A stretch of DNA of 6,742 bases from JAIPEK01 sp041685935 (lineage in GTDB: Bacteria > Desulfobacterota > Desulfobacteria > Desulfobacterales > Desulfobacteraceae): positions 1 to 6,742 of the forward strand of contig JAWLES010000130.1 in the NCBI GenBank assembly GCA_041685935.1, in the 5' to 3' direction. Below the pieces are notes generated by a model. It made no database searches. It was given only the letters and a program-made list of their open reading frames with translations, and was not told where the DNA came from. Below are positions 1 to 6,626 of this stretch, piece after piece (the stretch's first letter is position 1; every line of letters begins with the position of its first letter). The position numbers were made by a program, and so were the translations under genes.

Positions 1-401
1 GAAGCCTGTCCCTGGGTTCCGCCAAGCGGCTGGTGTACCATGATTCTTGAGTTGGGCAGGGTGTACCTTTTGCCTTTCTGTCCGGCTGCCAGAAGCAGGG
101 AGCCCATACTTGCAGCCTGGCCTACGCAAACGGTTACCACATCGGGTTTGATGTACTGCATTGTATCATATACAGCCAGGCCTGCGGTCACTCCGCCCCC
201 GGGAGAGTTGATATAAAAGTTGATATCCTTTTCCGGGTCTTCCGATTCCAGAAACAGAAGCTGGGCTACCAGAAGGTTGGCTATTTCGTCGTTGATGGCC
301 GTGCCCAGAAAAATAATCCTGTCCTTCAAAAGCCTGGAAAATATATCGTACGAACGTTCTCCCCTGTTGGTCTGTTCCACAACCATTGGAATTAAAGGCA
401 A
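1..401 (-). CDS. clpP: ATP-dependent Clp protease proteolytic subunit ClpP (N-terminal 133 codons; runs off left edge)
   Basis: This is the serine peptidase subunit that forms the double-heptamer barrel of cytoplasmic ClpXP/ClpAP and degrades unfolded substrates fed by a Clp ATPase. The visible part begins MPLIPMVVEQTNRGERSYDI and matches the ClpP family throughout: the substrate-entry region, the INSPGG turn (residues 64-69), the nucleophile Ser98 in GQAASMG, and His123 in MVHQPLGG. The catalytic Asp lies beyond the window. The start is TTG at 401-399. An in-frame TGA lies 24 bases upstream, no ATG or GTG lies between, and AAGGAG sits 6 nt before the TTG. The next ATG (codon 6) would remove conserved N-terminal residues and has no such ribosome site. 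Unlike E. coli ClpP there is no room for a propeptide. It follows tig by 60 bp on the same strand with no terminator seen between, so the two are probably co-transcribed. Confidence 0.97.
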   Translation of the reverse strand, partial: MPLIPMVVEQTNRGERSYDIFSRLLKDRIIFLGTAINDEIANLLVAQLLFLESEDPEKDINFYINSPGGGVTAGLAVYDTMQYIKPDVVTVCVGQAASMGSLLLAAGQKGKRYTLPNSRIMVHQPLGGTQGQA

Positions 402-407
402 TTTGTA

Positions 408-413
408 CTCCTT
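408..413 (-). promoter_or_regulatory. Ribosome binding site deciding the clpP TTG start
   Basis: The minus strand reads AAGGAG followed by 6 nt and then TTG. It is the only strong Shine-Dalgarno match in the 60-bp tig-clpP gap, and it supports the unusual TTG initiation codon. A tiny frame ATG AAC AAA TAA lies just upstream and overlaps neither the site nor the start. Confidence 0.85.
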
Positions 414-461
414 ATTATTTGTTCATTAAACATTTTCAAACAGTTACGGATCTGCAGGTCT

Positions 462-1820
462 TTAATGCGCCCCGTCCGCGGCCTCTTCATCATCACTGCT
501 CTCCTCTTCGGGACTGCCGGATTCCTCAGGCTCGACTTCAGTGATATTGCCTTTCTCTATTATAAGGTCTACAGCTTTTTTTTCAAGCTGCGTATGTTTA
601 TAATTTTCAAGCTGATTTTCGTTCATGTTGAAGAAATTTTTAACAGCGTCCACTGATGCATTCATGTCAGCGGCCATTTTTTCAAAACTTGCGTTAAGCT
701 CTTCATCAGTGAGTTCAAGGTTTTCCTGTTCTATTAACTTGTCCAGGATCAGGTGCCTTCTTGCCTGTTTTTCCGCCACATCAGCATACCGGTCGCGAAG
801 AATCTCCTTGCTGAGGCCCGCCTCTTCCAGGCTGGTGTTGTTCTGTGCATATGCCTGTTCCGTTTCGGATATGATGCCTTCAAGTTCCGCATCAACAAGT
901 GACTGCGGCACTTCGAATTCATGCATGTCCAGAAGCTTCTGGAATACCTGTTCGCTTAGCTCGTGCCTGGTCCGCTGTTCATACCCTTTTTCCAGGTTAT
1001 CCCGGATGGCGTCCCTGACCTCGTCCAGGGTTTCATACTGACCCAGCTCTTTGACAAGGTTGTCATCAGCTTCCGGCAGAACCTCTTCCTGAATCTCCTT
1101 TAGCTTGACCTTGTATGAGATCGTCCTGCCTGCCAGATCTTCATCAGAGTAGTCTTCAGGGTAGGTTACGTCGATATTGAGATCCTGTTCCGGTATCACG
1201 CCTTTGAGCTTTTGTGAAAACTCTTCAGGCATATTGTCGTTGCCGACGGCCATGACATAGTTTTCCACTTTCGGGGTCTTGTCGAACGGCTGGCCGTTCA
1301 GGAACCCTTCATAGTCGATAAGCACAAAGTCTCCGTCTTTCACGGGTCTTTCCTCTTCCACTCTCTGTTTGGTAGCCATTGTTTTCCGGATCATGTATAT
1401 CTGGCTTTCCACTTCATCTTCTGATATCCGGTAGGCGGTTTTGGTCAGATCTAGTCCGCTGTATTCCACATGGCTGATTTCAGGTTTTACATCCACGGTG
1501 ATTTCAAATTTGTATGAAGTTTCCGGGTCCAGCTCCGGGGGATCTAGTCTGGGAGGGCCCACAACTTTAAGGTCGTGCTCTTCCAGTGCCTTGGAAAAGG
1601 ATTCCTGGATCAGTCTTGGCGCGATGTCTGCATGCACGTCTTTGGAGAATTTGTTTTCAAGGACCTTGCGGGGAACCTTCCCCTTTCTGAATCCCTTGAT
1701 GTCGGCTGACTTTTTCAGTTCATTGTACGCCTGGTCCAGTTCCTTTGCAACCTCGGACCGGGGAACTTCAAAATGGAGAACTTTTGTTACATCTGATTTA
1801 TCTTCAACGGTTACCTGCAT
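462..1820 (-). CDS. tig: Trigger factor, ribosome-associated chaperone and peptidyl-prolyl isomerase
   Basis: Trigger factor binds the ribosome near the exit tunnel, shields nascent chains and catalyses proline isomerisation in the cytoplasm. The 452 residues show the three family parts. The N-terminal ribosome-binding domain (about 1-115) carries the signature GFRKGKVP at residues 43-50. An FKBP-like isomerase domain (about 155-243) contains DGDFVLIDYEGFLNG. The helical C-terminal arms form the substrate-holding part (about 250-428). The protein is slightly longer than the E. coli one (432 residues) because of a strongly acidic tail, about residues 428-448, rich in Glu, Asp and Ser. ATG at 1820 is preceded by AGGA with 7 nt spacing (1828-1831). 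The gene sits directly before clpP, the usual bacterial order; clpX and lon often follow but would lie outside the window. A promoter and a leader stem-loop lie upstream. Confidence 0.97.
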   Translation of the reverse strand: MQVTVEDKSDVTKVLHFEVPRSEVAKELDQAYNELKKSADIKGFRKGKVPRKVLENKFSKDVHADIAPRLIQESFSKALEEHDLKVVGPPRLDPPELDPETSYKFEITVDVKPEISHVEYSGLDLTKTAYRISEDEVESQIYMIRKTMATKQRVEEERPVKDGDFVLIDYEGFLNGQPFDKTPKVENYVMAVGNDNMPEEFSQKLKGVIPEQDLNIDVTYPEDYSDEDLAGRTISYKVKLKEIQEEVLPEADDNLVKELGQYETLDEVRDAIRDNLEKGYEQRTRHELSEQVFQKLLDMHEFEVPQSLVDAELEGIISETEQAYAQNNTSLEEAGLSKEILRDRYADVAEKQARRHLILDKLIEQENLELTDEELNASFEKMAADMNASVDAVKNFFNMNENQLENYKHTQLEKKAVDLIIEKGNITEVEPEESGSPEEESSDDEEAADGAH

Positions 1821-1881
1821 ATTTCCTTCCTGTATAAAAGGCTTTTAAAAATTGGGGTTTATCCACCGATCTATCTTTCCG

Positions 1882-1922
1882 TTAATCAATAATGCCCTTA
1901 ACCCGGCCGAATTATTGACTAA
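1882..1922 (-). promoter_or_regulatory. Stem-loop in the predicted tig mRNA leader
   Basis: On the tig-sense strand TTAGTCAATAAT (1922-1911) pairs with ATTATTGATTAA (1893-1882). Eleven of the 12 pairs are Watson-Crick and one is G-U, around a 17-nt loop containing a small GCC/GGC pairing. On the opposite strand the same position would be an A-C mismatch, so the fold suits the tig-sense RNA better. If transcription starts about 7 nt after the -10 box, the stem begins about 15 nt from the mRNA 5' end. No U-tract follows it in the tig direction, so it is not an intrinsic terminator. A role in mRNA stability or leader control is inference. Confidence 0.5.
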
Positions 1923-1942
1923 TTATTTTGACAAAATATACT

Positions 1943-1971
1943 AAAATAAACCTTATATATACAGGTGTCAA
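1943..1971 (-). promoter_or_regulatory. Sigma70-like promoter for tig(-clpP)
   Basis: The minus strand has TTGACA at 1971-1966 (perfect -35), a 17-nt spacer, then TATTTT at 1948-1943 as -10. The -10 box lies about 120 bases before the tig ATG in a very AT-rich stretch, giving a leader of roughly 115 nt. A 5-5-5 inverted repeat GTCAA-N5-TTGAC (1967-1981) overlaps the -35 box and could be an operator, but its arms are short. Confidence 0.65.
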
Positions 1972-2016
1972 GAAAATTGACTTCAAAAATAATTGAAAGA
2001 CTCAAAGGGCGGGTGT

Positions 2017-5000
2017 TTACGGTTCTTTCCCGTCAAGTATGTCACGGATCTTGAGAATAAGCATCTCGTTGTCCACCGGTTTTTGAATATACGTTTTTAT
2101 GCCGAGTTCGAGTACAGTCTTTTCACTGATGTTTTCGTTGTATCCTGAACAAAGAATCACCGGCAGATCGGACCGGGACTCCCGGATTCGCCTGGCCAGT
2201 TCCTCTCCGGTCATCCTGGGCATGGTCATGTCCGTGATAACAAGGTCGTACCGGGCGGGATCTTTTTCAAATGCCTCAAGGGCGTATTCTCCGTCTGAAA
2301 AGCCGTCGACGCTGTATCCGTAATCCTGTAAAATTTCCCGGGTGGGAATCAGGATGCTCTCTTCGTCGTCCACCACCATTATCGCTTCTGAACCGCCTTC
2401 AAGCGGCTTTGAAGGTTCCTGCGGAATCCCGGAAACATCATTGTCCCTGGCTGCAGGGAGGAAAACCTGAAAGGAGGTGCCTTTGCCCGGTGCGCTTGCG
2501 GCCCTGATGTACCCCCCATGGTCCTCGACAATTCCGTAAACCAGGGCAAGCCCGAGTCCTGTTCCCTCTCCGGGAGGTTTGGTGGTAAAGTACGGGTCGA
2601 AGACTTTTCTCAGCGTTTCATTGTCCATTCCCTGCCCTGTGTCCCGGATCTCAAGCTTGAGGTAATTGCCCGGAAGAATATTGAGGTCGGGAATACTGCT
2701 CTGGTCGGAAATGGTGATCTCCTCCAGTTCGACTGTCATAACGCCTCCGGTGGATCGCATGGCGTGATACGCGTTGGTGCAGAGATTCATTACAACCTGG
2801 TGAATCTGGGTGGGGTCGGCCATGGTTTTCGCACTGGAGTTTATTTTCTCCTTGATCTCTATGGTGGCCGGGATGGAGGATCGGAGCAGCTTGAGGCTTT
2901 CTTTCACCACCACGGAAATGTTGAGCAGGTGCTTTTCATGCTCGCTCTGTCTGCTGAAGGTCAGGATCTGCTGTATAAGCCCGGCTGCTCTCTGTGCGCC
3001 GTTTATGATCTGGTCGATATATCCTTTTGATTTAACCGGATTGTCGGTATGGCTTTTGGCAAGTTGAGAGTACCCGAATATTCCTGAAAGGATGTTGTTG
3101 AAGTCGTGAGCGATTCCGCCTGCAAGCGTGCCTATGGCCTCCATTTTATGCGCCTGGCGCAGTTCGTTTTCAAGCTGTTTTTTGTCCTCCTCAGCCTTTT
3201 TCCTCTCTGATATATCAATTATCAGGCCCCGGAAGCCCACCGGCATCCCCCGGGCATCTTTCATCGGGGATACCGAGGTTTCCACCAGCAGCCTGTCCCC
3301 GTCTTTTCTCTCAACGGCATATTCGTACTTTTCAAGGGGTTCTCCTGTTGACAGAATGTTTCTATACGCCCGGGCCAGCTCTTTTGAAGTGGTTTCGTCA
3401 GTATACTTTCTGTAGTGCATTCCAGATAGTTCGTCCGGGCTGTATCCGGTCAGTTCGGATAAAGCATTGTTGAAAAAATGAATCTCTCCATTGAGATCAA
3501 CCTCGAAATAACCGATATTCCTGCTGTCCAGGATCGTACGGTAGCGTTCTTCGTTCTCTCTCAGGGCCTGTTCCGCCCATTTCAACTCTGAAATATCAAT
3601 GGCCGTGCCTATGATTATAAGCGGAGTATCATCGGTGTCCCATTGAACCACCTTGCCCCTGTTGTGCAGCCACCTTTTTTCTCCGTTTTTTGTTGTGATG
3701 ATGAATTCATCCTTGTAATCGGTCCTTTCCCCCCTGGTGAACCGATTGAACTTCTGTTTGACGCGTACTCTGTCCAGAGGGTCGATCAGCTCCAGGACCT
3801 CTTTGGCGGTTTTCGGGTGTTCGTCCCGTGCGTAGCCGAAAAATGCGAACTGTGTTGAGTCAACCTGAAATTCCCCGGTTTTCAGGTTCAACTCCCATGC
3901 CCCTGCCAGACTGACTTCCAGGGCCATGGACAGCCTTTCCTCGCTCCGGTACAGGGCCTCTTCCGCTTTTTTGCGGTCGGTGATGTCCCGGACGACACTC
4001 AGCACCACCTCCCGGTCCCGGAATATGATCTTTTTTGCATGGCACTCCGCATGAATATGGCTGCCGGGGCCTGTAAGCAGCTCGGTTTCAAAAACCATGC
4101 GCTCCTCCTTTTCAGAGAGGGTTTTTAAAATCGTTTCAAAGGAGCTGTGTTCTTTTTCAGGGGTGATGTCGAAAATGGATACATCAGGGCGGCTGCTTTC
4201 AAAGAATGTGAACTGATCCCTGGCAATCCGGTTTACTTCAAGGACTTTCCCGGAAAAGTCATAAATGAAAACCGGGTCCGCAACCCCTTCGAAAAGCTGC
4301 TGATATCTTTTGAGCTCCTCTGTTTTCCTCAGGTGTTGAACCATGGTGGAAAGGGAGGACATGAGCTGTTCCACTTCGATCACACTCGAGGATACGGTGC
4401 TGTCCCCAAGATCGGCCTTTCCTTGAGCCATTTCAAGGGATTTTCTTGAAACCAGTGAAAGCGGGCGGCTCAAAAGGCGGCTCAGGAAAACAGAGATAAC
4501 TGTTGTGGCCGCCAGAATTCCGAGCGAGGAGTACAAAAGGAGGGTCAGTACTTTTTGCTTTGCCTGGTTGAGGGTGTCGATCCCTGATACATAGTGCAGG
4601 TCCGGAAAATCCCCCTTGCCGGCCATGGCCATTTGCTTCCCGTTGATTTCGGCATAGGACAGGCCGGTGTCGTCAATTTTCCCGGCCCCGGCGGAGAAGT
4701 CCCTGATCGGTTTCCCGGTCAAAAGATCCCATGCCTGGTTGTTTTCCATTTTGACAATCGTGGAGTTTCTGTCCCGGACCAAGGATCTGAAAAGGGTTTT
4801 GTCGTTTTTCAGGATATACATGACCGCTGCTGTCCCGATTTGCTTTTTCTGGCGGAACACGGGGCGGGAGGCATGATAAACAAATCCGTGCGGAGGAACT
4901 CTTTCCAGCCTGCTGATTCCTCCTGAAGGTATCAGTAAGGCACGGGCGGTCTTCGGGTCGGTCCCGGGAGCAGATGCTCTGAATACTTTTTCCGAACCCG

Positions 5001-5325
5001 GGGCGGAGAGGAAAAAACAGGTGCCGGTGTCTGAACCGTATTTTTTTTGAAAATATTCATCAAGCTGCCGGTCCACGCCAAGCATCAGGGTGACCCGTAT
5101 GGTATTGTCCAGGCTGAGCTCCTTTAGGCGGTTTTCGGTGCGGGCAAACTGGTTTTCCAGAACCTGCATCACTTCCCCGCACTCCGCCCTCACCCGGTCT
5201 TCGAATTCAGATGTCAGGCTTTTGCTCAGAATGATATACAGCATTCCCGCCGTGACCATGGTGGTGGCGATGACCAGGAACGTGATGGCAAGAAAAATAT
5301 AGGTGGATAAGTGAAATTTTTTCAT
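2017..5325 (-). CDS. Membrane-bound hybrid sensor histidine kinase (extracytoplasmic sensor, HAMP, three PAS, kinase core, receiver)
   Basis: This 1102-residue sensor kinase is predicted to span the inner membrane. In order it has TM1 (about 8-34), an extracytoplasmic sensor of about 220 residues resembling a double Cache fold (fold uncertain), TM2 (about 259-282), HAMP (about 283-335), and PAS domains at about 342-450, 465-580 and 592-708 joined by charged helical linkers. The HisKA domain has phosphoacceptor His740 in GGIAHDFNNIL. The ATPase domain has N-box Asn847/Asn851, DTGQG (895-899), the F-box FDPYFTTK and the G2 box GEGTGLGLA. The C-terminal receiver (about 981-1095) has Asp986/Asp987, phosphoacceptor Asp1032, Ser1060 and Lys1082. 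All key residues are present, so it should be active. An in-frame TAA 9 bases upstream rules out a start before ATG 5325. It follows the binding-protein gene by 24 bp. No DNA-binding regulator is nearby, so the output partner is unknown. Confidence 0.95.
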   Translation of the reverse strand: MKKFHLSTYIFLAITFLVIATTMVTAGMLYIILSKSLTSEFEDRVRAECGEVMQVLENQFARTENRLKELSLDNTIRVTLMLGVDRQLDEYFQKKYGSDTGTCFFLSAPGSEKVFRASAPGTDPKTARALLIPSGGISRLERVPPHGFVYHASRPVFRQKKQIGTAAVMYILKNDKTLFRSLVRDRNSTIVKMENNQAWDLLTGKPIRDFSAGAGKIDDTGLSYAEINGKQMAMAGKGDFPDLHYVSGIDTLNQAKQKVLTLLLYSSLGILAATTVISVFLSRLLSRPLSLVSRKSLEMAQGKADLGDSTVSSSVIEVEQLMSSLSTMVQHLRKTEELKRYQQLFEGVADPVFIYDFSGKVLEVNRIARDQFTFFESSRPDVSIFDITPEKEHSSFETILKTLSEKEERMVFETELLTGPGSHIHAECHAKKIIFRDREVVLSVVRDITDRKKAEEALYRSEERLSMALEVSLAGAWELNLKTGEFQVDSTQFAFFGYARDEHPKTAKEVLELIDPLDRVRVKQKFNRFTRGERTDYKDEFIITTKNGEKRWLHNRGKVVQWDTDDTPLIIIGTAIDISELKWAEQALRENEERYRTILDSRNIGYFEVDLNGEIHFFNNALSELTGYSPDELSGMHYRKYTDETTSKELARAYRNILSTGEPLEKYEYAVERKDGDRLLVETSVSPMKDARGMPVGFRGLIIDISERKKAEEDKKQLENELRQAHKMEAIGTLAGGIAHDFNNILSGIFGYSQLAKSHTDNPVKSKGYIDQIINGAQRAAGLIQQILTFSRQSEHEKHLLNISVVVKESLKLLRSSIPATIEIKEKINSSAKTMADPTQIHQVVMNLCTNAYHAMRSTGGVMTVELEEITISDQSSIPDLNILPGNYLKLEIRDTGQGMDNETLRKVFDPYFTTKPPGEGTGLGLALVYGIVEDHGGYIRAASAPGKGTSFQVFLPAARDNDVSGIPQEPSKPLEGGSEAIMVVDDEESILIPTREILQDYGYSVDGFSDGEYALEAFEKDPARYDLVITDMTMPRMTGEELARRIRESRSDLPVILCSGYNENISEKTVLELGIKTYIQKPVDNEMLILKIRDILDGKEP

Positions 5326-5345
5326 GGGTGCGGATTAAGTTCCTG

Positions 5346-5351
5346 CCTCCT
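5346..5351 (-). promoter_or_regulatory. AGGAGG overlapping the upstream stop codon; over-long spacing to the kinase start
   Basis: The only strong Shine-Dalgarno sequence before the kinase gene is AGGAGG, which overlaps the TAG stop of the binding-protein gene. It is 20 nt from the ATG at 5325, far more than the usual 5-10 nt, and no start codon in the kinase frame lies closer because an in-frame TAA intervenes. Kinase translation may therefore be weak or depend on ribosomes finishing the upstream gene. That is inference. Confidence 0.4.
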
Positions 5352-6426
5352 ATTTTCGGAACACTTCATCTGCGGCAAGAAGTATATCTTTCGGGATGTC
5401 AAGGCCCAGTGCTTCAGCCCTTGAAAGGTTGAAAACCAGGGCCACCCGTTTTGCATCTTCAACTGCCAGTGTTCCGGGGTCGGCTCCGCCAAGAATGGCG
5501 GCAGCCTTTTGGCCGGCCTGGTAGCCCATTTCAAAAAAATCAACCGAGGCGCCGCCGTAAAGCCCCATCTTGATAAAGGCGTAGTTGAGTCCGATGGCGG
5601 GTTTTTCAGCGTTTTTGACCGTATAATCGATAATCTCGGGCGCAGTATGGGTTTCTCCGTCTGAATCTTTTAAAAGAAGAGTCCCGAGATAGAAGGAGTC
5701 GATTTCAGGTGACTCGTTAATCATCCTGATGACGCTCTGGTACTCCTCCCATGAGTTAATGGTGCGGTTGACGGTTTCGCATGGAATATCTCCGCCTTCC
5801 GCACTTGAATCGAGTTCAATACTTACCTGGCGGGAGATGGCTTTCCCGGTGGGGGACAGATCATCCAGGATCAGAACCTTGTTTATGTCCAGGAGATTGG
5901 AAAGTACCCTGATCGCCTGCCTGATGTGGAGTTTTTCATAAATTCCGGTAATGTTGTGTCCGGGATGTTCCCGGTTTGCCATAAACCGCTTTGTCCTGTT
6001 GTAATCTTCGGGTTGACCGTTCATTCCGCTGAACACAACGGGCGTGTCATCGCCTGCCATTGGGAGCGCAACGGTCCTGAAGGCGTTGTCATCAAGGGTG
6101 ACGACAAGATCGGGGTTATATTGCTTGATTTTTTTACGGGCGGTCCGCGCCTGTTTTTCAATTAATTCAGGTGTGTTGTTCTTTCGCTTGGTATCCATAT
6201 AATGGACAGCCGTATCCATGTTTTCTCCGGGGCGCCATCCGGCATCCTCCAGGGCTTTCATCACGCCGTCATGCTGGGGCTGCCCGCACACGTGATTTTT
6301 TTCATAACTGTGAACCACGAAGACTCTTTTAAGGGCCTTTTCAGGTGATCCAAAAGTGCATTGCACCGGCATCAGAAAGAAAAACAGAATAACCGGCATG
6401 GCCGTTTGAAAAAGGTGTTTCTTCAT
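5350..6426 (-). CDS. Periplasmic ABC-type substrate-binding protein (PF04392/COG2984-like), probable sensory partner of the adjacent kinase
   Basis: The 358-residue protein starts with a signal peptide (lysines at 2-3, hydrophobic core about 9-22, probable cleavage near TFG|S at 26-27), so it is exported. A Cys at 23 is preceded by Gln and does not make a good lipobox. The mature part begins VFVVHSYEKNH and has the two-lobed binding-protein pattern, including NPDLVVTLDDNA, TPVVFSGMNGQPEDYN and HNITGIYE. Its C-terminal block (GLYGGASVDFFEMGYQAG, AAAILGG, then NLSRAEALGLDIP) is typical of the family. ATG 6426 is preferred over an upstream in-frame TTG (6453) because AGGAG lies 8 nt before it and the signal peptide then starts MKKH. 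No permease or ATPase gene is next to it. The following gene, 24 bp on, is a sensor kinase, so it probably presents a ligand to that kinase. The ligand cannot be read from the sequence. Confidence 0.88.
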   Translation of the reverse strand: MKKHLFQTAMPVILFFFLMPVQCTFGSPEKALKRVFVVHSYEKNHVCGQPQHDGVMKALEDAGWRPGENMDTAVHYMDTKRKNNTPELIEKQARTARKKIKQYNPDLVVTLDDNAFRTVALPMAGDDTPVVFSGMNGQPEDYNRTKRFMANREHPGHNITGIYEKLHIRQAIRVLSNLLDINKVLILDDLSPTGKAISRQVSIELDSSAEGGDIPCETVNRTINSWEEYQSVIRMINESPEIDSFYLGTLLLKDSDGETHTAPEIIDYTVKNAEKPAIGLNYAFIKMGLYGGASVDFFEMGYQAGQKAAAILGGADPGTLAVEDAKRVALVFNLSRAEALGLDIPKDILLAADEVFRK

Positions 6427-6462
6427 TTTGCATTCTCCTGGGATAGATATCAATAAGATTAT

Positions 6463-6490
6463 AATATATCGAACTGCGGTAAAATGTCAA
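6463..6490 (-). promoter_or_regulatory. Sigma70-like promoter for the binding-protein/kinase unit
   Basis: The minus strand has a perfect TTGACA (6490-6485), a 16-nt spacer and TATATT (6468-6463). An alternative -10, TATTAT, is available at 18-nt spacing. The predicted start site near 6456 leaves a leader of about 30 nt before ATG 6426, which has a good ribosome site. No second promoter was seen in the 24-bp gap before the kinase gene, so both genes probably depend on this one. Confidence 0.65.
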
Positions 6491-6497
6491 AGCCAAT

Positions 6498-6512
6498 ACG
6501 TTTCGGAAACGT
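6498..6512. promoter_or_regulatory. Perfect 15-bp palindrome, candidate operator
   Basis: ACGTTTC-G-GAAACGT is a perfect inverted repeat with 7-bp arms and one central base. It ends 7 bp upstream of the -35 box of the binding-protein/kinase promoter and is centred near -49 from the predicted start. That geometry suits a dimeric transcription factor acting as activator, or as a repressor shared with the divergent gene. No regulator gene is in the window, and I do not recognise the site as that of a named factor. Confidence 0.5.
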
Positions 6513-6522
6513 GACGGGCCCC

Positions 6523-6626
6523 ATCCCGGATCGGGCTGTGAAACCCGCCCGGAGGGGTGCCGGGTTCAAATTTGCAAAACTTTACAATTTACGTTATGGT
6601 GGCACTCTGTATTAGAAATCCCGGAT
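6523..6626. repeat. Two copies of ATCCCGGAT in the divergent intergenic region
   Basis: The 9-mer ATCCCGGAT, itself an ATCC-C-GGAT near-palindrome, occurs at 6523-6531 and 6618-6626, 95 bp apart. The first copy is part of CCCG-GAT-CGGG (6525-6535). The second is part of the perfect hairpin CCCGG-ATG-CCGGG (6620-6632). A third inverted repeat, AACCCG-N13-CGGGTT, lies between them at 6542-6566. These may be regulatory sites, but they are short and GC-rich and could be chance. Confidence 0.3.

Noticed and set aside
449..460. Near-palindrome GATCTGCAGGTC in the tig-clpP gap
   Set aside because: It has one imperfect pair, no loop and no poly-U after it, so it is neither a terminator nor a convincing operator.
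572..590. CAGCTT-N7-AAGCTG inverted repeat with an A8 run inside tig, and another A8 run at 5041-5048 in the kinase gene
   Set aside because: Both encode ordinary Lys-Lys codons in conserved reading frames. No alternative frame of interest follows a slip, so neither frameshifting nor phase variation is supported.
625..1041. Plus-strand open frames opposite tig, the kinase and the binding protein
   Set aside because: They have no ribosome sites or recognisable protein features and lie opposite well-supported conserved genes, so they are shadows.
1982..2016. Possible terminator after the kinase gene
   Set aside because: Only a weak TTCAA-N6-TTGAA stem of AT pairs is present, with no GC-rich stem and no U-run, so I cannot support a terminator there. 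Read-through into tig is possible.
6427..6453. Upstream in-frame TTG (6453) as the start of the binding-protein gene
   Set aside because: ATG 6426 has AGGAG at 8 nt spacing and gives a normal MKKH signal peptide. The longer form would add nine residues encoded by the ribosome site itself.
6540..6580. GGGTTCAAATTT resembling a tRNA T-arm
   Set aside because: The bases after the loop (TTTGC) do not pair with those before it, and no acceptor or anticodon stem could be found around it.
6588..6615. Promoters for the divergent keto-acid cleavage gene: TTTACG-16-TATTAG, or a sigma54-like TGGCAC at 6599-6604
   Set aside because: The sigma70 boxes match only 4 of 6 bases each. The sigma54 candidate lacks the GC element at the required -12 distance. 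Neither is good enough to annotate.
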